Positions 8,222 through 17,422 of a stretch of DNA of 64,000 bases are shown here, piece after piece. This stretch comes from an uncultured Emergencia sp. GTDB taxonomy: Bacteria; Bacillota; Clostridia; Peptostreptococcales; Anaerovoracaceae. Below the pieces are notes generated by a model. It searched no databases, was not told where the DNA came from, and worked only from the letters and a program-made list of their open reading frames with translations. The translations under genes and the position numbers were made by a program. The stretch covers positions 124,001-188,000 of the forward strand of contig CAJFTU010000009.1 in the NCBI GenBank assembly GCA_904420065.1, given 5' to 3'. Numbering within the stretch: position 1 is the first letter of the stretch; every line of letters begins with the position of its first letter.

Positions 8222-8926
8222 CTATCGCAAAGAAACCGCGGAATGCAGCTCTTCTATCATCAGCCGGACAAATTCAGCCGCGACTTCCGATGCTTCTGCG
8301 CAATTTTTTTCAAATTGATCCGTTCCGTCGTACTCAGCCGTATCGGTTATCGTCCGCACCGAGATAAACGGTATCCGATTTACATAGCACGCGTGGGCCG
8401 CGCCGGCCGTTTCCATATCCGCGCTCAGAGGATTAAATCTGCGACTTAGATATTCCCTCCGATCCTGTTCTATGAACTGCTCTCCGGTTACCACTCTGCC
8501 GAAGAATACCCGTTTTTCCGTTCCGAACCTGAGGGCTGCTTTTTCGGCTGCTGCAAGCAGGTTTTTATCCGACGGAAAGTAGACGGAATCCATGTAGGGA
8601 TGAAAATCGGTCAGAATGCTTTCGCCCACATCGTGATAGGCGGTTTCCGTCGAAACTACCGTATCAAAAACTCTGAGTTCTTTATCTATACCTCCTGCCG
8701 TTCCTGCGTTGATAATCACTTCGCATTTAAAGGTATCGATCAGAATCTGGGCGGCTATAGCCGCATTGACTTTACAAACTCCAGAAAAAAGCACCACTAC
8801 CTCCGCACCGTCTATTTTTCCCTCGTAAAAGGTCAGCATGGCTTTTTCCACAGTTCCACTCTTGTCGAGCATCCGGATGAACGGAGCCGCTTCTGTATCT
8901 CCGGCGCACAAAATACCTGTCCTCAT
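8222..8926 (-). CDS. mtnN: 5'-methylthioadenosine/S-adenosylhomocysteine nucleosidase
   Basis: Cleaves adenine from methylthioadenosine and S-adenosylhomocysteine, recycling by-products of SAM use. The 234 aa protein has the phosphorylase/PNP-fold motifs: GILCAG at the N-terminus, NAGTAGGID in the middle, and DMETAGAAHACY with the substrate glutamate. A later TITDTAEY carries the catalytic Asp. The family usually has EMEAAA and ISDKAD at these places, so the sequence is a slightly divergent but complete member. AGGAG lies 8 nt before the ATG. Confidence 0.92.
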   Translation of the reverse strand: MRTGILCAGDTEAAPFIRMLDKSGTVEKAMLTFYEGKIDGAEVVVLFSGVCKVNAAIAAQILIDTFKCEVIINAGTAGGIDKELRVFDTVVSTETAYHDVGESILTDFHPYMDSVYFPSDKNLLAAAEKAALRFGTEKRVFFGRVVTGEQFIEQDRREYLSRRFNPLSADMETAGAAHACYVNRIPFISVRTITDTAEYDGTDQFEKNCAEASEVAAEFVRLMIEELHSAVSLR

Positions 8927-8974
8927 CAGTCTATCTCCTATTCGTTAACGACATATGCAAAAATAAATCCGTCT

Positions 8975-10417
8975 CTATTCTATCATAGATAAAAGCTTCG
9001 ATCCATCAGAAGTCCATAGAGAAGCTGACTGTTCATCACCCTTTTTCATCCCGTTTTTTTCCGCAGCGTCCGTAACCACAGAGGAAAGATCCACGCTCTG
9101 TCTGTCTCCTCCGATTTCAAAGTCGCAGCTTTCTCCTTTCCGCAGGTCAGGATGGCTGAACAGCACACAGGAAAAACTATTTCCCGCCGTTATGGAAGTC
9201 ATGGCCTCGCCGCTGTAGTCAAAAACGGAAATCTGGGTACCCGCCGCGTGTTTTGTCGTTCGGTACAGGACGCTGACCTGCCGGGAATCCTGTTGAAAAT
9301 TTTCCGCAGCATCTCCGTCTCCGATTCCGATCAGCGTTCCACCGGTAATCAAAGAATTAATGCCGCCGGATACTATGGCTCTGCCCGAATCCGCCGGAAC
9401 CTGAATCAGCGTGTTCCCTCCGCTAATCAATACGGTTCCCCCGGCATGGACACCGTCTCCGGCAGAAGAATTCAGTTCCAGAATACCACCGGAAATTTCC
9501 ACATCGTTTTCCGCCGGTTTTTCAGAAGCAGCAGACGAGATACAGCTGCCTGCCGACCAAACGGATAGATTGCCGCCTGCAACGCGAATACTATCGCCGA
9601 AGATCCCCTCTTCTGCACTGTCGATCTCTACGTCCCCTGCCGAAAACTGAATCGGACCCACAGCGTCAATTCCACAGCCCGCCGAGCTGGAAAGAGCTAC
9701 TTCTCCGCCATCTACAGAGATACATCCCTTTTCACCGTCCCTTCTGGAAATTATGCTGCTGTCCACTGAGGATATATCAATTACTCCGTTGTATATTCCG
9801 ACCTGTTCTCCGCTGATTCCCCCGCAATCCGCAGAAATTTCCATGTCTCCCCCTGTGATCTTTAACGTTCCTTTGGATGCAATACCCGATCCTCCGCTTG
9901 CTGACAAATATAAACTCCCCGTCCCGTTCACCGTTAAATCTCCGCCGGAAAAGATGACCGAACACTTCCCCTCCTTCTGTTCGTCATCGATGGAAAACAC
10001 AGCTGACAGACGATTCTGCGTGTTCTCCGCTGCCGTAATCAACGTTTTTCCGTCGCTGTCTATCTGTATGGCCGGTCCGTTCTGACAGCTTATATCCGTT
10101 CCGTTCAGCACGATCTGCACGTCTTCTCCATCCTTTACGTTGACACGAATCTGTCCGTCTTCTGTTTCGCCGGTGAAAACGTATACGCCTCCACTTACAA
10201 TTTCATATCCTTTACCGGACAGATTGACTTCTTTTGCGGCAGTTTTATCCCAAATCCCTGCGATATCCACATTGGAATATCCTATTTCTGTGTTTTGCTG
10301 CCCTGCATCCTCCTGCACACCCTCCGATTCCCCTGAACAGGCCGTAAGCGTCAGCAAAACCGACAAAGATACGCTGATGATGAGCATACTGCGATGCAGC
10401 CCCTTTACGCCGATCAT
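8975..10417 (-). CDS. Cthe_2159-like carbohydrate-binding domain lipoprotein
   Basis: A 480 aa exported lipoprotein. The signal peptide ends in the lipobox LTAC with the modified Cys at residue 27. The body is a long right-handed beta-helix-like repeat, rich in Gly, Ser, Ile and Asp, with recurring units such as VEISGGILELNSSAGDGVHA. This matches the DUF4353/Cthe_2159 family of calcium- and polysaccharide-binding proteins. In many Firmicutes this family is encoded beside a VTC-domain protein, and here the gene directly upstream (15 nt) is a VTC-like protein. The role of the pairing is not established. Confidence 0.85.
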   Translation of the reverse strand: MIGVKGLHRSMLIISVSLSVLLTLTACSGESEGVQEDAGQQNTEIGYSNVDIAGIWDKTAAKEVNLSGKGYEIVSGGVYVFTGETEDGQIRVNVKDGEDVQIVLNGTDISCQNGPAIQIDSDGKTLITAAENTQNRLSAVFSIDDEQKEGKCSVIFSGGDLTVNGTGSLYLSASGGSGIASKGTLKITGGDMEISADCGGISGEQVGIYNGVIDISSVDSSIISRRDGEKGCISVDGGEVALSSSAGCGIDAVGPIQFSAGDVEIDSAEEGIFGDSIRVAGGNLSVWSAGSCISSAASEKPAENDVEISGGILELNSSAGDGVHAGGTVLISGGNTLIQVPADSGRAIVSGGINSLITGGTLIGIGDGDAAENFQQDSRQVSVLYRTTKHAAGTQISVFDYSGEAMTSITAGNSFSCVLFSHPDLRKGESCDFEIGGDRQSVDLSSVVTDAAEKNGMKKGDEQSASLWTSDGSKLLSMIE

Positions 10418-10432
10418 TTTCCTACCGCCTTG

Positions 10433-10993
10433 TTACCGTTCGTATTCCGGCAGGTATTTGGGATGGATCTGCTGCATAGTCAGCGCGTCGCACAGCCATG
10501 AGGGCATCTGCCTGCCGTATCTGATCCGCATCACGTACTGACCCGTGGAAGCACTGATTTTCGGACGCTCTCCCCCAGTCCGGTCCTGTTGATCCAGCCA
10601 GAGAAAATTCGTATCGAAGGTGATGGTTAGGTCCTCTTCCCCTTTTCCTTCCATGACCAGACGGTCATAAACGAGGTAAAGAGACGGCTTGATCACCTTC
10701 TTTTCGGCCGGAAGCTTCTTTTCCGGTTGTCTTGGAGGCGGCAGGATCGCGGCTTTTCCGCCGCCGTCTGCCTCTGCCGGCGGCGCAAGTTCTTCCGTTG
10801 GCCCTTTTCCCTGTAAAAGCGCCATGGTCGTCTTAAAGCGGCTTGCGCTGAAAAACAGGCTGTACATCCTGTACTTCTTGTAGCTGTCGTACTGCATCTT
10901 CAGATAAATCTGAGCGATAAACTCTCTGTACTGACCTTCATTTAATATGTATTTCTTTTCCGTATATCTAATCCCGTTCTGATAAATGAACAT
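10433..10993 (-). CDS. Shortened VTC-domain-like protein (polyphosphate polymerase family), probably inactive
   Basis: Both ends match bacterial VTC domains. The N-terminus has GIRYTEKKYILNEGQY and then YRMYSLFF, corresponding to the family's R-x-E-x-K-Y and SLYFDT regions. The C-terminus has LTITFDTNFLW, GQYVMRIRY and MPSWLCDAL. The middle is missing: instead of the Lys/Arg-rich strands that line the active tunnel there is a proline- and glycine-rich linker (residues about 65-95). At 186 aa it is some 50 residues shorter than usual. It is probably a binding or scaffold remnant partnering the downstream Cthe_2159-like lipoprotein. The ribosome site AGGGGAG is good. Confidence 0.7.
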   Translation of the reverse strand: MFIYQNGIRYTEKKYILNEGQYREFIAQIYLKMQYDSYKKYRMYSLFFSASRFKTTMALLQGKGPTEELAPPAEADGGGKAAILPPPRQPEKKLPAEKKVIKPSLYLVYDRLVMEGKGEEDLTITFDTNFLWLDQQDRTGGERPKISASTGQYVMRIRYGRQMPSWLCDALTMQQIHPKYLPEYER

Positions 10994-11287
10994 TTTATCT
11001 CCCCTTTCGTTATACGCTCATTATACGCCTGTATTTGGTTCTTCTGATGATTCGTCTTTGTCGAACAGCTAAATAAACTGTGTCGGCATTGTGTAGGTAC
11101 ATTGCTGTAGAGTGACGGCATCAATGGCTCCGGTGGCCTGAGCGACGACGGCAAAATCCGGCGCCTTTGTCTTCCTCCGCCTCATGGGAATTGCCGCTGT
11201 TTTCAGAATTTTCCTCCCCCGAATTTGTTGATCGTATCTTATCATAAACAGCATCATCTTTCTGTGATGAGATCACCTTGGATGCAC

Positions 11288-11330
11288 ACAAAAAAATCCG
11301 ACAGACATTTTATCTGACAGATTTTTTCTT
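11288..11330 (-). terminator. Second, weaker terminator after the amidohydrolase gene
   Basis: On the minus strand TCTGTCAGA and TCTGTCGGA flank a short AT-rich loop as an imperfect inverted repeat with two mismatches. It is followed by seven thymines. It stands about 25 nt beyond the stronger hairpin and may act as a backup. Confidence 0.4.
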
Positions 11331-11354
11331 TACTCACTATTTGTCTCTTCGTAT

Positions 11355-11388
11355 AAAAAGCGAGGCGGCATACCATACACCGCCCCGC
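11355..11388 (-). terminator. Intrinsic terminator of the M20 amidohydrolase gene
   Basis: On the minus strand GCGGGGCGG pairs with CCGCCTCGC (one G-T pair) around an 11 nt loop and is followed by TTTTTAT. It begins about 55 nt after the stop codon. Confidence 0.8.
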
Positions 11389-11443
11389 GCATCGCAGTTC
11401 TCGGCAAAGGCGTTTAAAGTAAGCGCCTCCTGCCTGAAATCAA

Positions 11444-12616
11444 TTAATTCTTTGCAAAATCCGCTTTCATCGCCTTGATCTTCTCTTCGTCGCTGAAAAT
11501 CTTGGCTATCTGCAGCGCAATAATCTTTGCTCCGTCGGACAGTCCCTGGTGCGCCCGTTCGCTCTTCATGCACTCTGCGAATCCGCGAGTATGAATGGCG
11601 ATATCCTCGTCGACAACCTGAAGGCAAGGATGGAATCCGGGGCATACAAAGCTGACATTACCCGCATCTGAAGAGCCAAAAATCTTTTCCGTATCCCCAT
11701 TCAGCGGCAAACCAAGTTCCTCGAAAATTTCACCCAGGGCGGAAAGACCGGTTTCGTTCGGTTTCATATTATCATACATCTCTGCCGTAGGATACTTATC
11801 CCATGAGGTTCCCGTAGCAATGGCCGCTCCCTCGGCACAGGCGTCCACTTTCTTAATCAGTTCCAGCAGATAATTTTTATCCAGAGCGCGAATATAGAAC
11901 TCCGCAGTAACTTCCTCAGGAACTATATTCGGCGCTTCTCCACTGTTTCGAATAATGCCGTGAAACTGAGCGTCAGGCTTTGAGTGCTGTCTCTGCATGT
12001 CGACGGCATGGAACATCAGCTGAGCCGCATTAAAAGCATTGGCTCCATCCCAAGGCGCCGAAGATGCGTGAGCCGCCTTTCCGTGAAATCTGTACATGAA
12101 GGAAGCCAGCGCCTGCAGCTTCGGCGCAAGAAGATTCCCGTTATAGAGATGAACCATGATAGCCATGTCGTATTCGTCGAAAATTCCATTTTTAACCATG
12201 GTGCACTTCGCTCCCTCTGTCTCTTCGACCGGCGTGCCCAAAATATGAATATCCGTGTTCAGTTCATCCTGCAGGTCCTTTGTCGCCAGACCTGCCAGAA
12301 TGCTGATGGAACCGCTCAGGCAGTGCCCGCAGGCGTGTCCGATCTCCGGAAGGGCGTCATACTCAGTCAAAATGGCAACTTTGTATTTGTGATCGTTCTT
12401 TCCGTATATGGCTTTAAAGGCGGTATCCAATCCGGCAAACGGATATTCTGTCTCATAGCCGTGTTTCTTCAGAAGCTCCACGATTTTCTCTGAAGTCTCA
12501 TACTCCTCTCCGGAAACCTCGGGATGGTCGGCAATATCGTCGTTTAAGGCCGTAAGCTCCGCACGGTTTTTCTCAATTTCCGCGAAAATTCGCTCTTTCA
12601 GCTGTTCGTAATTCAT
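11444..12616 (-). CDS. M20 family metallo-amidohydrolase (AbgB/hippurate hydrolase type)
   Basis: A 390 aa cytoplasmic amidase of the M20D group, which hydrolyses N-acyl or aminobenzoyl amino acids. Metal-binding motifs are present: YDALPEIGHACGH (metal His and Asp region), GTPVEETEGAK (Glu pair), and HGKAAHASSAPWDGANA from the dimerisation or lid domain. His in HTRGF near the C-terminus completes the set. The start at 12616 is chosen over the ATG 12 bases upstream because GGAGG sits 6-7 nt before it and overlaps the longer start. It appears to be a single-gene unit with its own terminators. Substrate is not predictable. Confidence 0.88.
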   Translation of the reverse strand: MNYEQLKERIFAEIEKNRAELTALNDDIADHPEVSGEEYETSEKIVELLKKHGYETEYPFAGLDTAFKAIYGKNDHKYKVAILTEYDALPEIGHACGHCLSGSISILAGLATKDLQDELNTDIHILGTPVEETEGAKCTMVKNGIFDEYDMAIMVHLYNGNLLAPKLQALASFMYRFHGKAAHASSAPWDGANAFNAAQLMFHAVDMQRQHSKPDAQFHGIIRNSGEAPNIVPEEVTAEFYIRALDKNYLLELIKKVDACAEGAAIATGTSWDKYPTAEMYDNMKPNETGLSALGEIFEELGLPLNGDTEKIFGSSDAGNVSFVCPGFHPCLQVVDEDIAIHTRGFAECMKSERAHQGLSDGAKIIALQIAKIFSDEEKIKAMKADFAKN

Positions 12617-12854
12617 AAGGACCTCCATTTTCCTCTGACATTCTTCATCGCTTTAGCTGCAGTCAAACTATCCTGCGAACCAATGAGTTACTTTAATATT
12701 ACAAAAAAAGTCGCTTCTCTGTCAATACAACTTTTCTCCGATCAGCAAACAGCGGTGTAGAGGCGGTGATATCATTTCTGACAAATACAGCGCAATATTG
12801 CGCCTGCTGCACAGGTATGAAAAACGCTGCTGCATTGCAGTTCGTACAAAACAG

Positions 12855-12893
12855 AAAAAGACATCCGCTCTATTTAAGGACGGATGTCTTTTC
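12855..12893 (-). terminator. Terminator after the transporter-MBL fusion gene
   Basis: A perfect 12 bp stem, AAAAGACATCCG with CGGATGTCTTTT, encloses a 13 nt loop and is followed by a T-run on the minus strand. It lies 10 nt past the stop codon. Confidence 0.85.
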
Positions 12894-12902
12894 TATATAC
12901 TG

Positions 12903-14900
12903 CTAAACGTTTCTGAACACCTTCAAAATATGCCTGATGATGTACTTGGCATTTTCAAGAAAAGCCTCTTTGGGCTGCTCCTTTCCCCGCTGGCTGCTCC
13001 ACAGCCTTTTCTCATATCGCTCCATGATCTGCTCCAGGTCAAATCCGCGGTCGTAGAGATCCAGGATAAAGTCCTTTTCTTCTGCGGCCATCCGCTCATA
13101 CATATCAAAATATGCGCTGACAAATCCCTCCGGCAGACACCCGTAGTGGGGTCCGATCAGCTGTTTCGCTCCGTAAGCTCTGCATTTTTCCGCCGAATCA
13201 ACGGTTTCCTGATAATCTTTTAATATGGCCGTGTGCATATTTTGGGGATTAATGAACACACCCGTACTTTCACAGGCAAACATAACCCCGGCCGGTTCCC
13301 ATACATAAGTCAGTGAACAGTCCGTATGACCTTTTGTTTCAAGTACGTAAAAATATTGGCCTTTTCCGGTTTCTATCCGATCGCCTTCACCAACTGCGCG
13401 ATCTACACGCATGCCTTCTGTCAGGATCGGCTCTCTGCCGGACGAATAGAGATCTCGAGCCGCTTCTCCCAGCTTCTTCATGGTAGCTTTCGCCCCCTGA
13501 CTTTTAAAGACCTTCTCCGCCTTTGCCGCTCCGCACACCTGGGCCTCTGGCCATTTCTTCAGAATATAGGGCAGCGCGCCGATATGATCGTAGTGCGTAT
13601 GGGACAGAAGAATCAGGTCTATCTCCTCTCTTCCGGCCTTCCGCAGCTGTTCCTCGATGTTTTTTATCAGTCTGTCGTGGCAGTACGCCATACCGCAGTC
13701 GTACAGAGCGGTCTTCTCTTCACCCAGAATCAGGAGCACCTCGCCGCCGTGTCCGGCCGTCACTCTCACTATCCCGTCGGGATAATTCAGCCTGCTGTGT
13801 CCCGGAAAATCCTTGTACGTATCCTTTTCTTCGTTTTCTCTCTTTCTTCGTCTTTCCGCCGCAAATACCCGCAGGAAGCTGACCGTAATCATCAGCACGA
13901 TGAAAAGGCCCAGATACCCTTCTGCCGGGTACAGATAGGCCACCAGAGTCTTAAAGCCGCTCAGACCGCAGACAAAACCGACACAGGCTCCGATGACGAC
14001 GATGTATTTCTTTTTCGGTCCTTCCTTTATCTTGGTGGTAAAGCCGTAGTAGGTGCTGGTTGCCGCTGAATAGATGGCAAAGAAGAGCACTGCGCCGAAC
14101 AGAATATTGGCCGGCACAGAGATTCTTGCCGAATAGGCAAGCATAGGCAGATCCATGCTCTGCGTAAACGCCATATCCTGACGCAGGGCCGTTACCAGTA
14201 CCAGCGTCAGCACCGTCAGAAGAAAACCACCCAGTCCGGCGCCGATCACCGCCTGTCTTCCGCTCTTTGCTTTAATCGAAGCCTCTCCAACAATGGGAAT
14301 CATTCCCAGCATATTGTACGAAATAAAGAGAAACGCCGCGATAAACCAGTTGGAAGCCATAGCGCTTACCGGAAACCCAGAAGTCTGTCCGCTCTGCTCT
14401 ATATCCGAAAAAATGACGACGGCGCAGAGAGCAAGATCGACAAACAGCAGCACCGGCACAATCCATCTGAATATCCGTGAAATTCTGTCGAAATTGCCTA
14501 AAACCGTCAAAATCACCAGGACAGCAATAATGCCGCCGCCTACGGCCTTATGCAGACCAAACTGCTGATGCAGGAACGAACCTCCCGCGGCCGACATGGA
14601 TATGATCACCATGTAGAGAATCGCCGCCATAAAATACCCGATTCCGTTGGTTATCCGCGGATTGTCCGAATACAGGATTATTTTTCCCATATCGTCAGTA
14701 TCCGTAACCCGGGCAATATAAGCGACCATCATTCCCAAAGCCATGAAAAGAAAGCCGGAAAGGGCGATGCCGACATAGCCCTGGAGCCCGAAAACCCCAA
14801 AAAACTGCCAGGCCTCTCTTCCGGAAGCAAATCCGGCGCCCATAATCGTACCGATATACAGCGCCGCGATGTTAAAAAAGCTCAGCCGTTTATTCTTCAT
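12903..14900 (-). CDS. YkvI-family membrane transporter fused to a metallo-beta-lactamase hydrolase
   Basis: One uninterrupted 665 aa frame. Residues 1-345 are an APC-superfamily YkvI-type transporter: it begins FFNIAALYIGTIMGAGFASG, the conserved first helix with its unwound GAGFASG, and shows about ten membrane segments. A basic linker (RRRKRENEEKD, about 350-360) leads to a cytoplasmic metallo-beta-lactamase domain with HTHYDH (His434, His436, Asp438, His439), a later metal-ligand context TKGHTDCS and a C-terminal PHYG. Both parts look complete. There is no internal start with a ribosome site at the junction. The C-terminal part resembles stand-alone MBL hydrolases of Clostridia. The gene overlaps rarD by 11 nt. 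Transported or hydrolysed substrate is unknown. Confidence 0.85.
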   Translation of the reverse strand: MKNKRLSFFNIAALYIGTIMGAGFASGREAWQFFGVFGLQGYVGIALSGFLFMALGMMVAYIARVTDTDDMGKIILYSDNPRITNGIGYFMAAILYMVIISMSAAGGSFLHQQFGLHKAVGGGIIAVLVILTVLGNFDRISRIFRWIVPVLLFVDLALCAVVIFSDIEQSGQTSGFPVSAMASNWFIAAFLFISYNMLGMIPIVGEASIKAKSGRQAVIGAGLGGFLLTVLTLVLVTALRQDMAFTQSMDLPMLAYSARISVPANILFGAVLFFAIYSAATSTYYGFTTKIKEGPKKKYIVVIGACVGFVCGLSGFKTLVAYLYPAEGYLGLFIVLMITVSFLRVFAAERRRKRENEEKDTYKDFPGHSRLNYPDGIVRVTAGHGGEVLLILGEEKTALYDCGMAYCHDRLIKNIEEQLRKAGREEIDLILLSHTHYDHIGALPYILKKWPEAQVCGAAKAEKVFKSQGAKATMKKLGEAARDLYSSGREPILTEGMRVDRAVGEGDRIETGKGQYFYVLETKGHTDCSLTYVWEPAGVMFACESTGVFINPQNMHTAILKDYQETVDSAEKCRAYGAKQLIGPHYGCLPEGFVSAYFDMYERMAAEEKDFILDLYDRGFDLEQIMERYEKRLWSSQRGKEQPKEAFLENAKYIIRHILKVFRNV

Positions 14901-15804
14901 CGCCGATGTCCTCCTGTCTGCTGTTTCTGATTTCCTTCACTTCCCCATAGGTAAAAAAGGCCAGGCCGATCCAGATCACGACAAACGCGCAGAACTGAAC
15001 CCCGTCGAATGGTTCCCGGAAAAGAAAAATCCCTAAAAGCAGACTGATCGACGGCGATATGTATTCCGTCAGGCCGAGGGTGATCAGCGGAAGCTTATTG
15101 GCGGCAAAGGAAAACAACCCGAGAGGTATCGCCGTGGCAAGTCCGGCCAAGAGAAGCAAGCAGAACTTTCCCGCATCTCCCACGGCTATCGCGCCGTTTC
15201 CGTTCAGTTCGAAATAGAAAATAAATCCCAGAGCAACGGGCGCCAAAAATATGGTCTCGTAGAGAAGAGACTGAATAGGACTGAGAAAAACGCTCTTTTT
15301 GATGGCGGAATAGACAGCAAAGGTCAGCCCCAGACCGATGGCAATCATAGGCAGCTGCCGATAGCCGATGATCATGATCAAAAGGCCGATGACAGCCAGG
15401 ATCAGAGAAAACTTTTTCCATCCGTTGGCCCTTTCCTTGTAAAAGATCATGCCGAAGAGGCAGACGATGAGCGGCTCCAGAAAATAGCCCATGCTGGTCT
15501 GGATGACAAACCCTGCGTTTACGGCCCAGATGTAAATGCTCCAGTTCAGCGTAATGACAACGCCCGCTGCAATATAAACCAGAATCTTCCGCTTATTTTC
15601 GATCAGAGGCTGAAAAGCTCCTTTTACGCCGTAACGTACAGCGCAGGCGATAAAGCAGACCAGAGCCATCAGTACCATGCGATAAAAGATGATAACAAAA
15701 GAATCGATAGGCTTCAGCGCGTTCCAGTACACGGGCAAAAGCCCCCATATCATACCGCAGCACAGTGCGCTGAGCAAACCCACTCTGTAATTCTTCTGAT
15801 TCAT
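14890..15804 (-). CDS. rarD: EamA-family transporter RarD
   Basis: A 304 aa inner-membrane protein of the drug/metabolite transporter superfamily with ten predicted helices in two EamA halves. The beginning, GLLSALCCGMIWGLLPVYW, and the middle, NWSIYIWAVNAGFVIQTSMGYFL (split over helices 3-4), are characteristic of RarD. The C-terminal half has LGLTEYISPSISLLLG. RarD proteins are linked to chloramphenicol resistance in Pseudomonas, but the natural substrate is unknown. AGGTTACAG precedes the ATG. Its end overlaps the fusion-transporter start by 11 nt, so the two are co-transcribed. Confidence 0.9.
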   Translation of the reverse strand: MNQKNYRVGLLSALCCGMIWGLLPVYWNALKPIDSFVIIFYRMVLMALVCFIACAVRYGVKGAFQPLIENKRKILVYIAAGVVITLNWSIYIWAVNAGFVIQTSMGYFLEPLIVCLFGMIFYKERANGWKKFSLILAVIGLLIMIIGYRQLPMIAIGLGLTFAVYSAIKKSVFLSPIQSLLYETIFLAPVALGFIFYFELNGNGAIAVGDAGKFCLLLLAGLATAIPLGLFSFAANKLPLITLGLTEYISPSISLLLGIFLFREPFDGVQFCAFVVIWIGLAFFTYGEVKEIRNSRQEDIGDEE

Positions 15805-15842
15805 CTTCTGTAACCTCCCGTTCTTCCTTCTTACCTCGTTTA

Positions 15843-17216
15843 TTACTTGTTTAATTCAATTTTTGCGCCGCCCTCGTCGTCGATCACCAGATGGATGGCG
15901 CTTAAATACTGATTATAGAACTGATTTTTTTCATCTGTATCCATTTTAATCCGACAGCTGAGCAGCGCCTGATCCAGAATATCGCGGATATTGAACTGAA
16001 CGGCCACGTCAAGCTGCTGGCGTACGGACAGCAAAAGGGAATTGATCTTGATATCCTCTGCCGTTCCCGAATAAAACTCATCTAAATAGCAGTAAAAAAT
16101 ACCGTAATTGATCAGCGCACCCTTCATATCCGGCCCGCATTTTTCTCTTTCGATCATCACCAGAAACTTGGCTTCAGGCAAAGCGGAAATCAGCGCCCAG
16201 TAATCCGAATCGCTGGACACGATGATAAAGGAATCAGCCTCCTTCTGATAAAAGGATTTGCAGGTTCCGGCGGTCAGACTGATATCGACCAGCGACTTGC
16301 CCTTTTTCACTCGGTCGATCAAATTGTGTTCTACCGGTATATTCACATATTTATCAAACAGTTTCCAGCCGTTGGCGCTGTGAACATCGTCGTACAGCAC
16401 AATCTTCGAAATCTTTTCCATCGACTCGGGGTCCAGATTTCTTATGGCGGCGCAGAACTGATACGGATCTGCATTCTCACAGTCCACCACGATTATCGTC
16501 TTGCTGCTGTTGTCGATAAAGTCGTATATCCGTTCCTTTGTCGTGCTCTTTACGTCACAAACTCTGCTGTAATCGTCAAACTCATCGTGATTCCACTGGT
16601 ACAGCAGACTCACGAATTTTTTATCATTATAAAAAATATTCCCCTGATCGGAAGGCTTCCAGTTGAGGTAAACCTGATAGGGATAGAACTCTTTATAGCT
16701 GTAGTAGATATTGGCGGCTTCTTTCGTTCCCTCTTCGGTCAAACCGTTGGGCATGATAAAAATATTTTTGAGATATTCCCATTTTATCCATATGGGAAAC
16801 AGATCTTTACAGTTATTTATTCGATCCATAATCAGCCGGTTAATTTCAATTATATGCTGGGTCAGCTTTGAACCTGTCTTCAGTGTAACCCCGTCAGAGG
16901 ACAATCCGGTTATGGCATCGATCGGAACGTATTCCGGAATGGCAGTCAGTCCCTTATATTCAAATCGCATTTTTTCGTTTATGTTTTTAAAGTTGCGCTC
17001 TATAGCTGTACGAAGAACGCAGAGATTGCGAACAATTCTGGCGTTTTTATTCTTCTCCAGTTCCATGTAGATATCCAGCCGCGGAGACTCATGCTCATTT
17101 TGAAAGATCCTCTCCGGCACGCCTAGCAGATAGGCCGTTGCCGAAACGATATTGTACATCTGTCCGTAGTGATTCACGGAAGAGCTCCCTTGATTCCACG
17201 TTGAATTTTCTCCCAT
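15843..17216 (-). CDS. NYN-domain protein (LabA/DUF88-like PIN-fold nuclease)
   Basis: A 457 aa soluble protein. The first ~215 residues match nothing I know. The second half is a NYN domain: TIIVVDCENADPYQF gives the first acidic residues, KIVLYDDVHS a second, and VDISLTAG and IIVSSDSDYWALI the remaining Asp cluster. NYN domains are PIN-like metal-dependent ribonucleases. I start at 17216 because AAGGAG is 7 nt upstream; the ATG at 17222 would be one base from it. It stands alone, upstream of rarD (38 nt gap). An RNA-processing role is inferred from the fold. Confidence 0.8.
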   Translation of the reverse strand: MGENSTWNQGSSSVNHYGQMYNIVSATAYLLGVPERIFQNEHESPRLDIYMELEKNKNARIVRNLCVLRTAIERNFKNINEKMRFEYKGLTAIPEYVPIDAITGLSSDGVTLKTGSKLTQHIIEINRLIMDRINNCKDLFPIWIKWEYLKNIFIMPNGLTEEGTKEAANIYYSYKEFYPYQVYLNWKPSDQGNIFYNDKKFVSLLYQWNHDEFDDYSRVCDVKSTTKERIYDFIDNSSKTIIVVDCENADPYQFCAAIRNLDPESMEKISKIVLYDDVHSANGWKLFDKYVNIPVEHNLIDRVKKGKSLVDISLTAGTCKSFYQKEADSFIIVSSDSDYWALISALPEAKFLVMIEREKCGPDMKGALINYGIFYCYLDEFYSGTAEDIKINSLLLSVRQQLDVAVQFNIRDILDQALLSCRIKMDTDEKNQFYNQYLSAIHLVIDDEGGAKIELNK

Positions 17217-17422
17217 ACCCATACTCCTTTCTATCCTGTAATTGTGCGCTTGCCGGTTTGCGGTACCGCCCGTTTTCCCGCCGATATCCCGGCTTCGTGG
17301 GCGCTTTCCCGCATCGAAACCGCTTTGCAGTTTATCTTCGGTTCATTATATCACACTTTTCTGTCTCCCGAAAGGAGTCCTTTTGCAGGCTGGTTCCTCC
17401 GCTCGTGTCCCGGCAATCACAG

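Larger units (their letters stand above)
10994..11443. other. Intergenic stretch with two terminators and a possible gene remnant
   Basis: About 450 bases. The right end holds two hairpins followed by T-runs on the minus strand (listed separately). Between 11069 and 11275, minus-strand frames carry an acidic low-complexity stretch (NSGEENSENSGNSHEAEED) in one frame. Another frame continues with PDFAVVAQATGAIDAVTL up to a TAG at 11069. This could be a small decayed gene with a frameshift, but no start or family is convincing. A TATAAT-like box lies about 25 nt upstream of the VTC-like gene. Confidence 0.4.
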
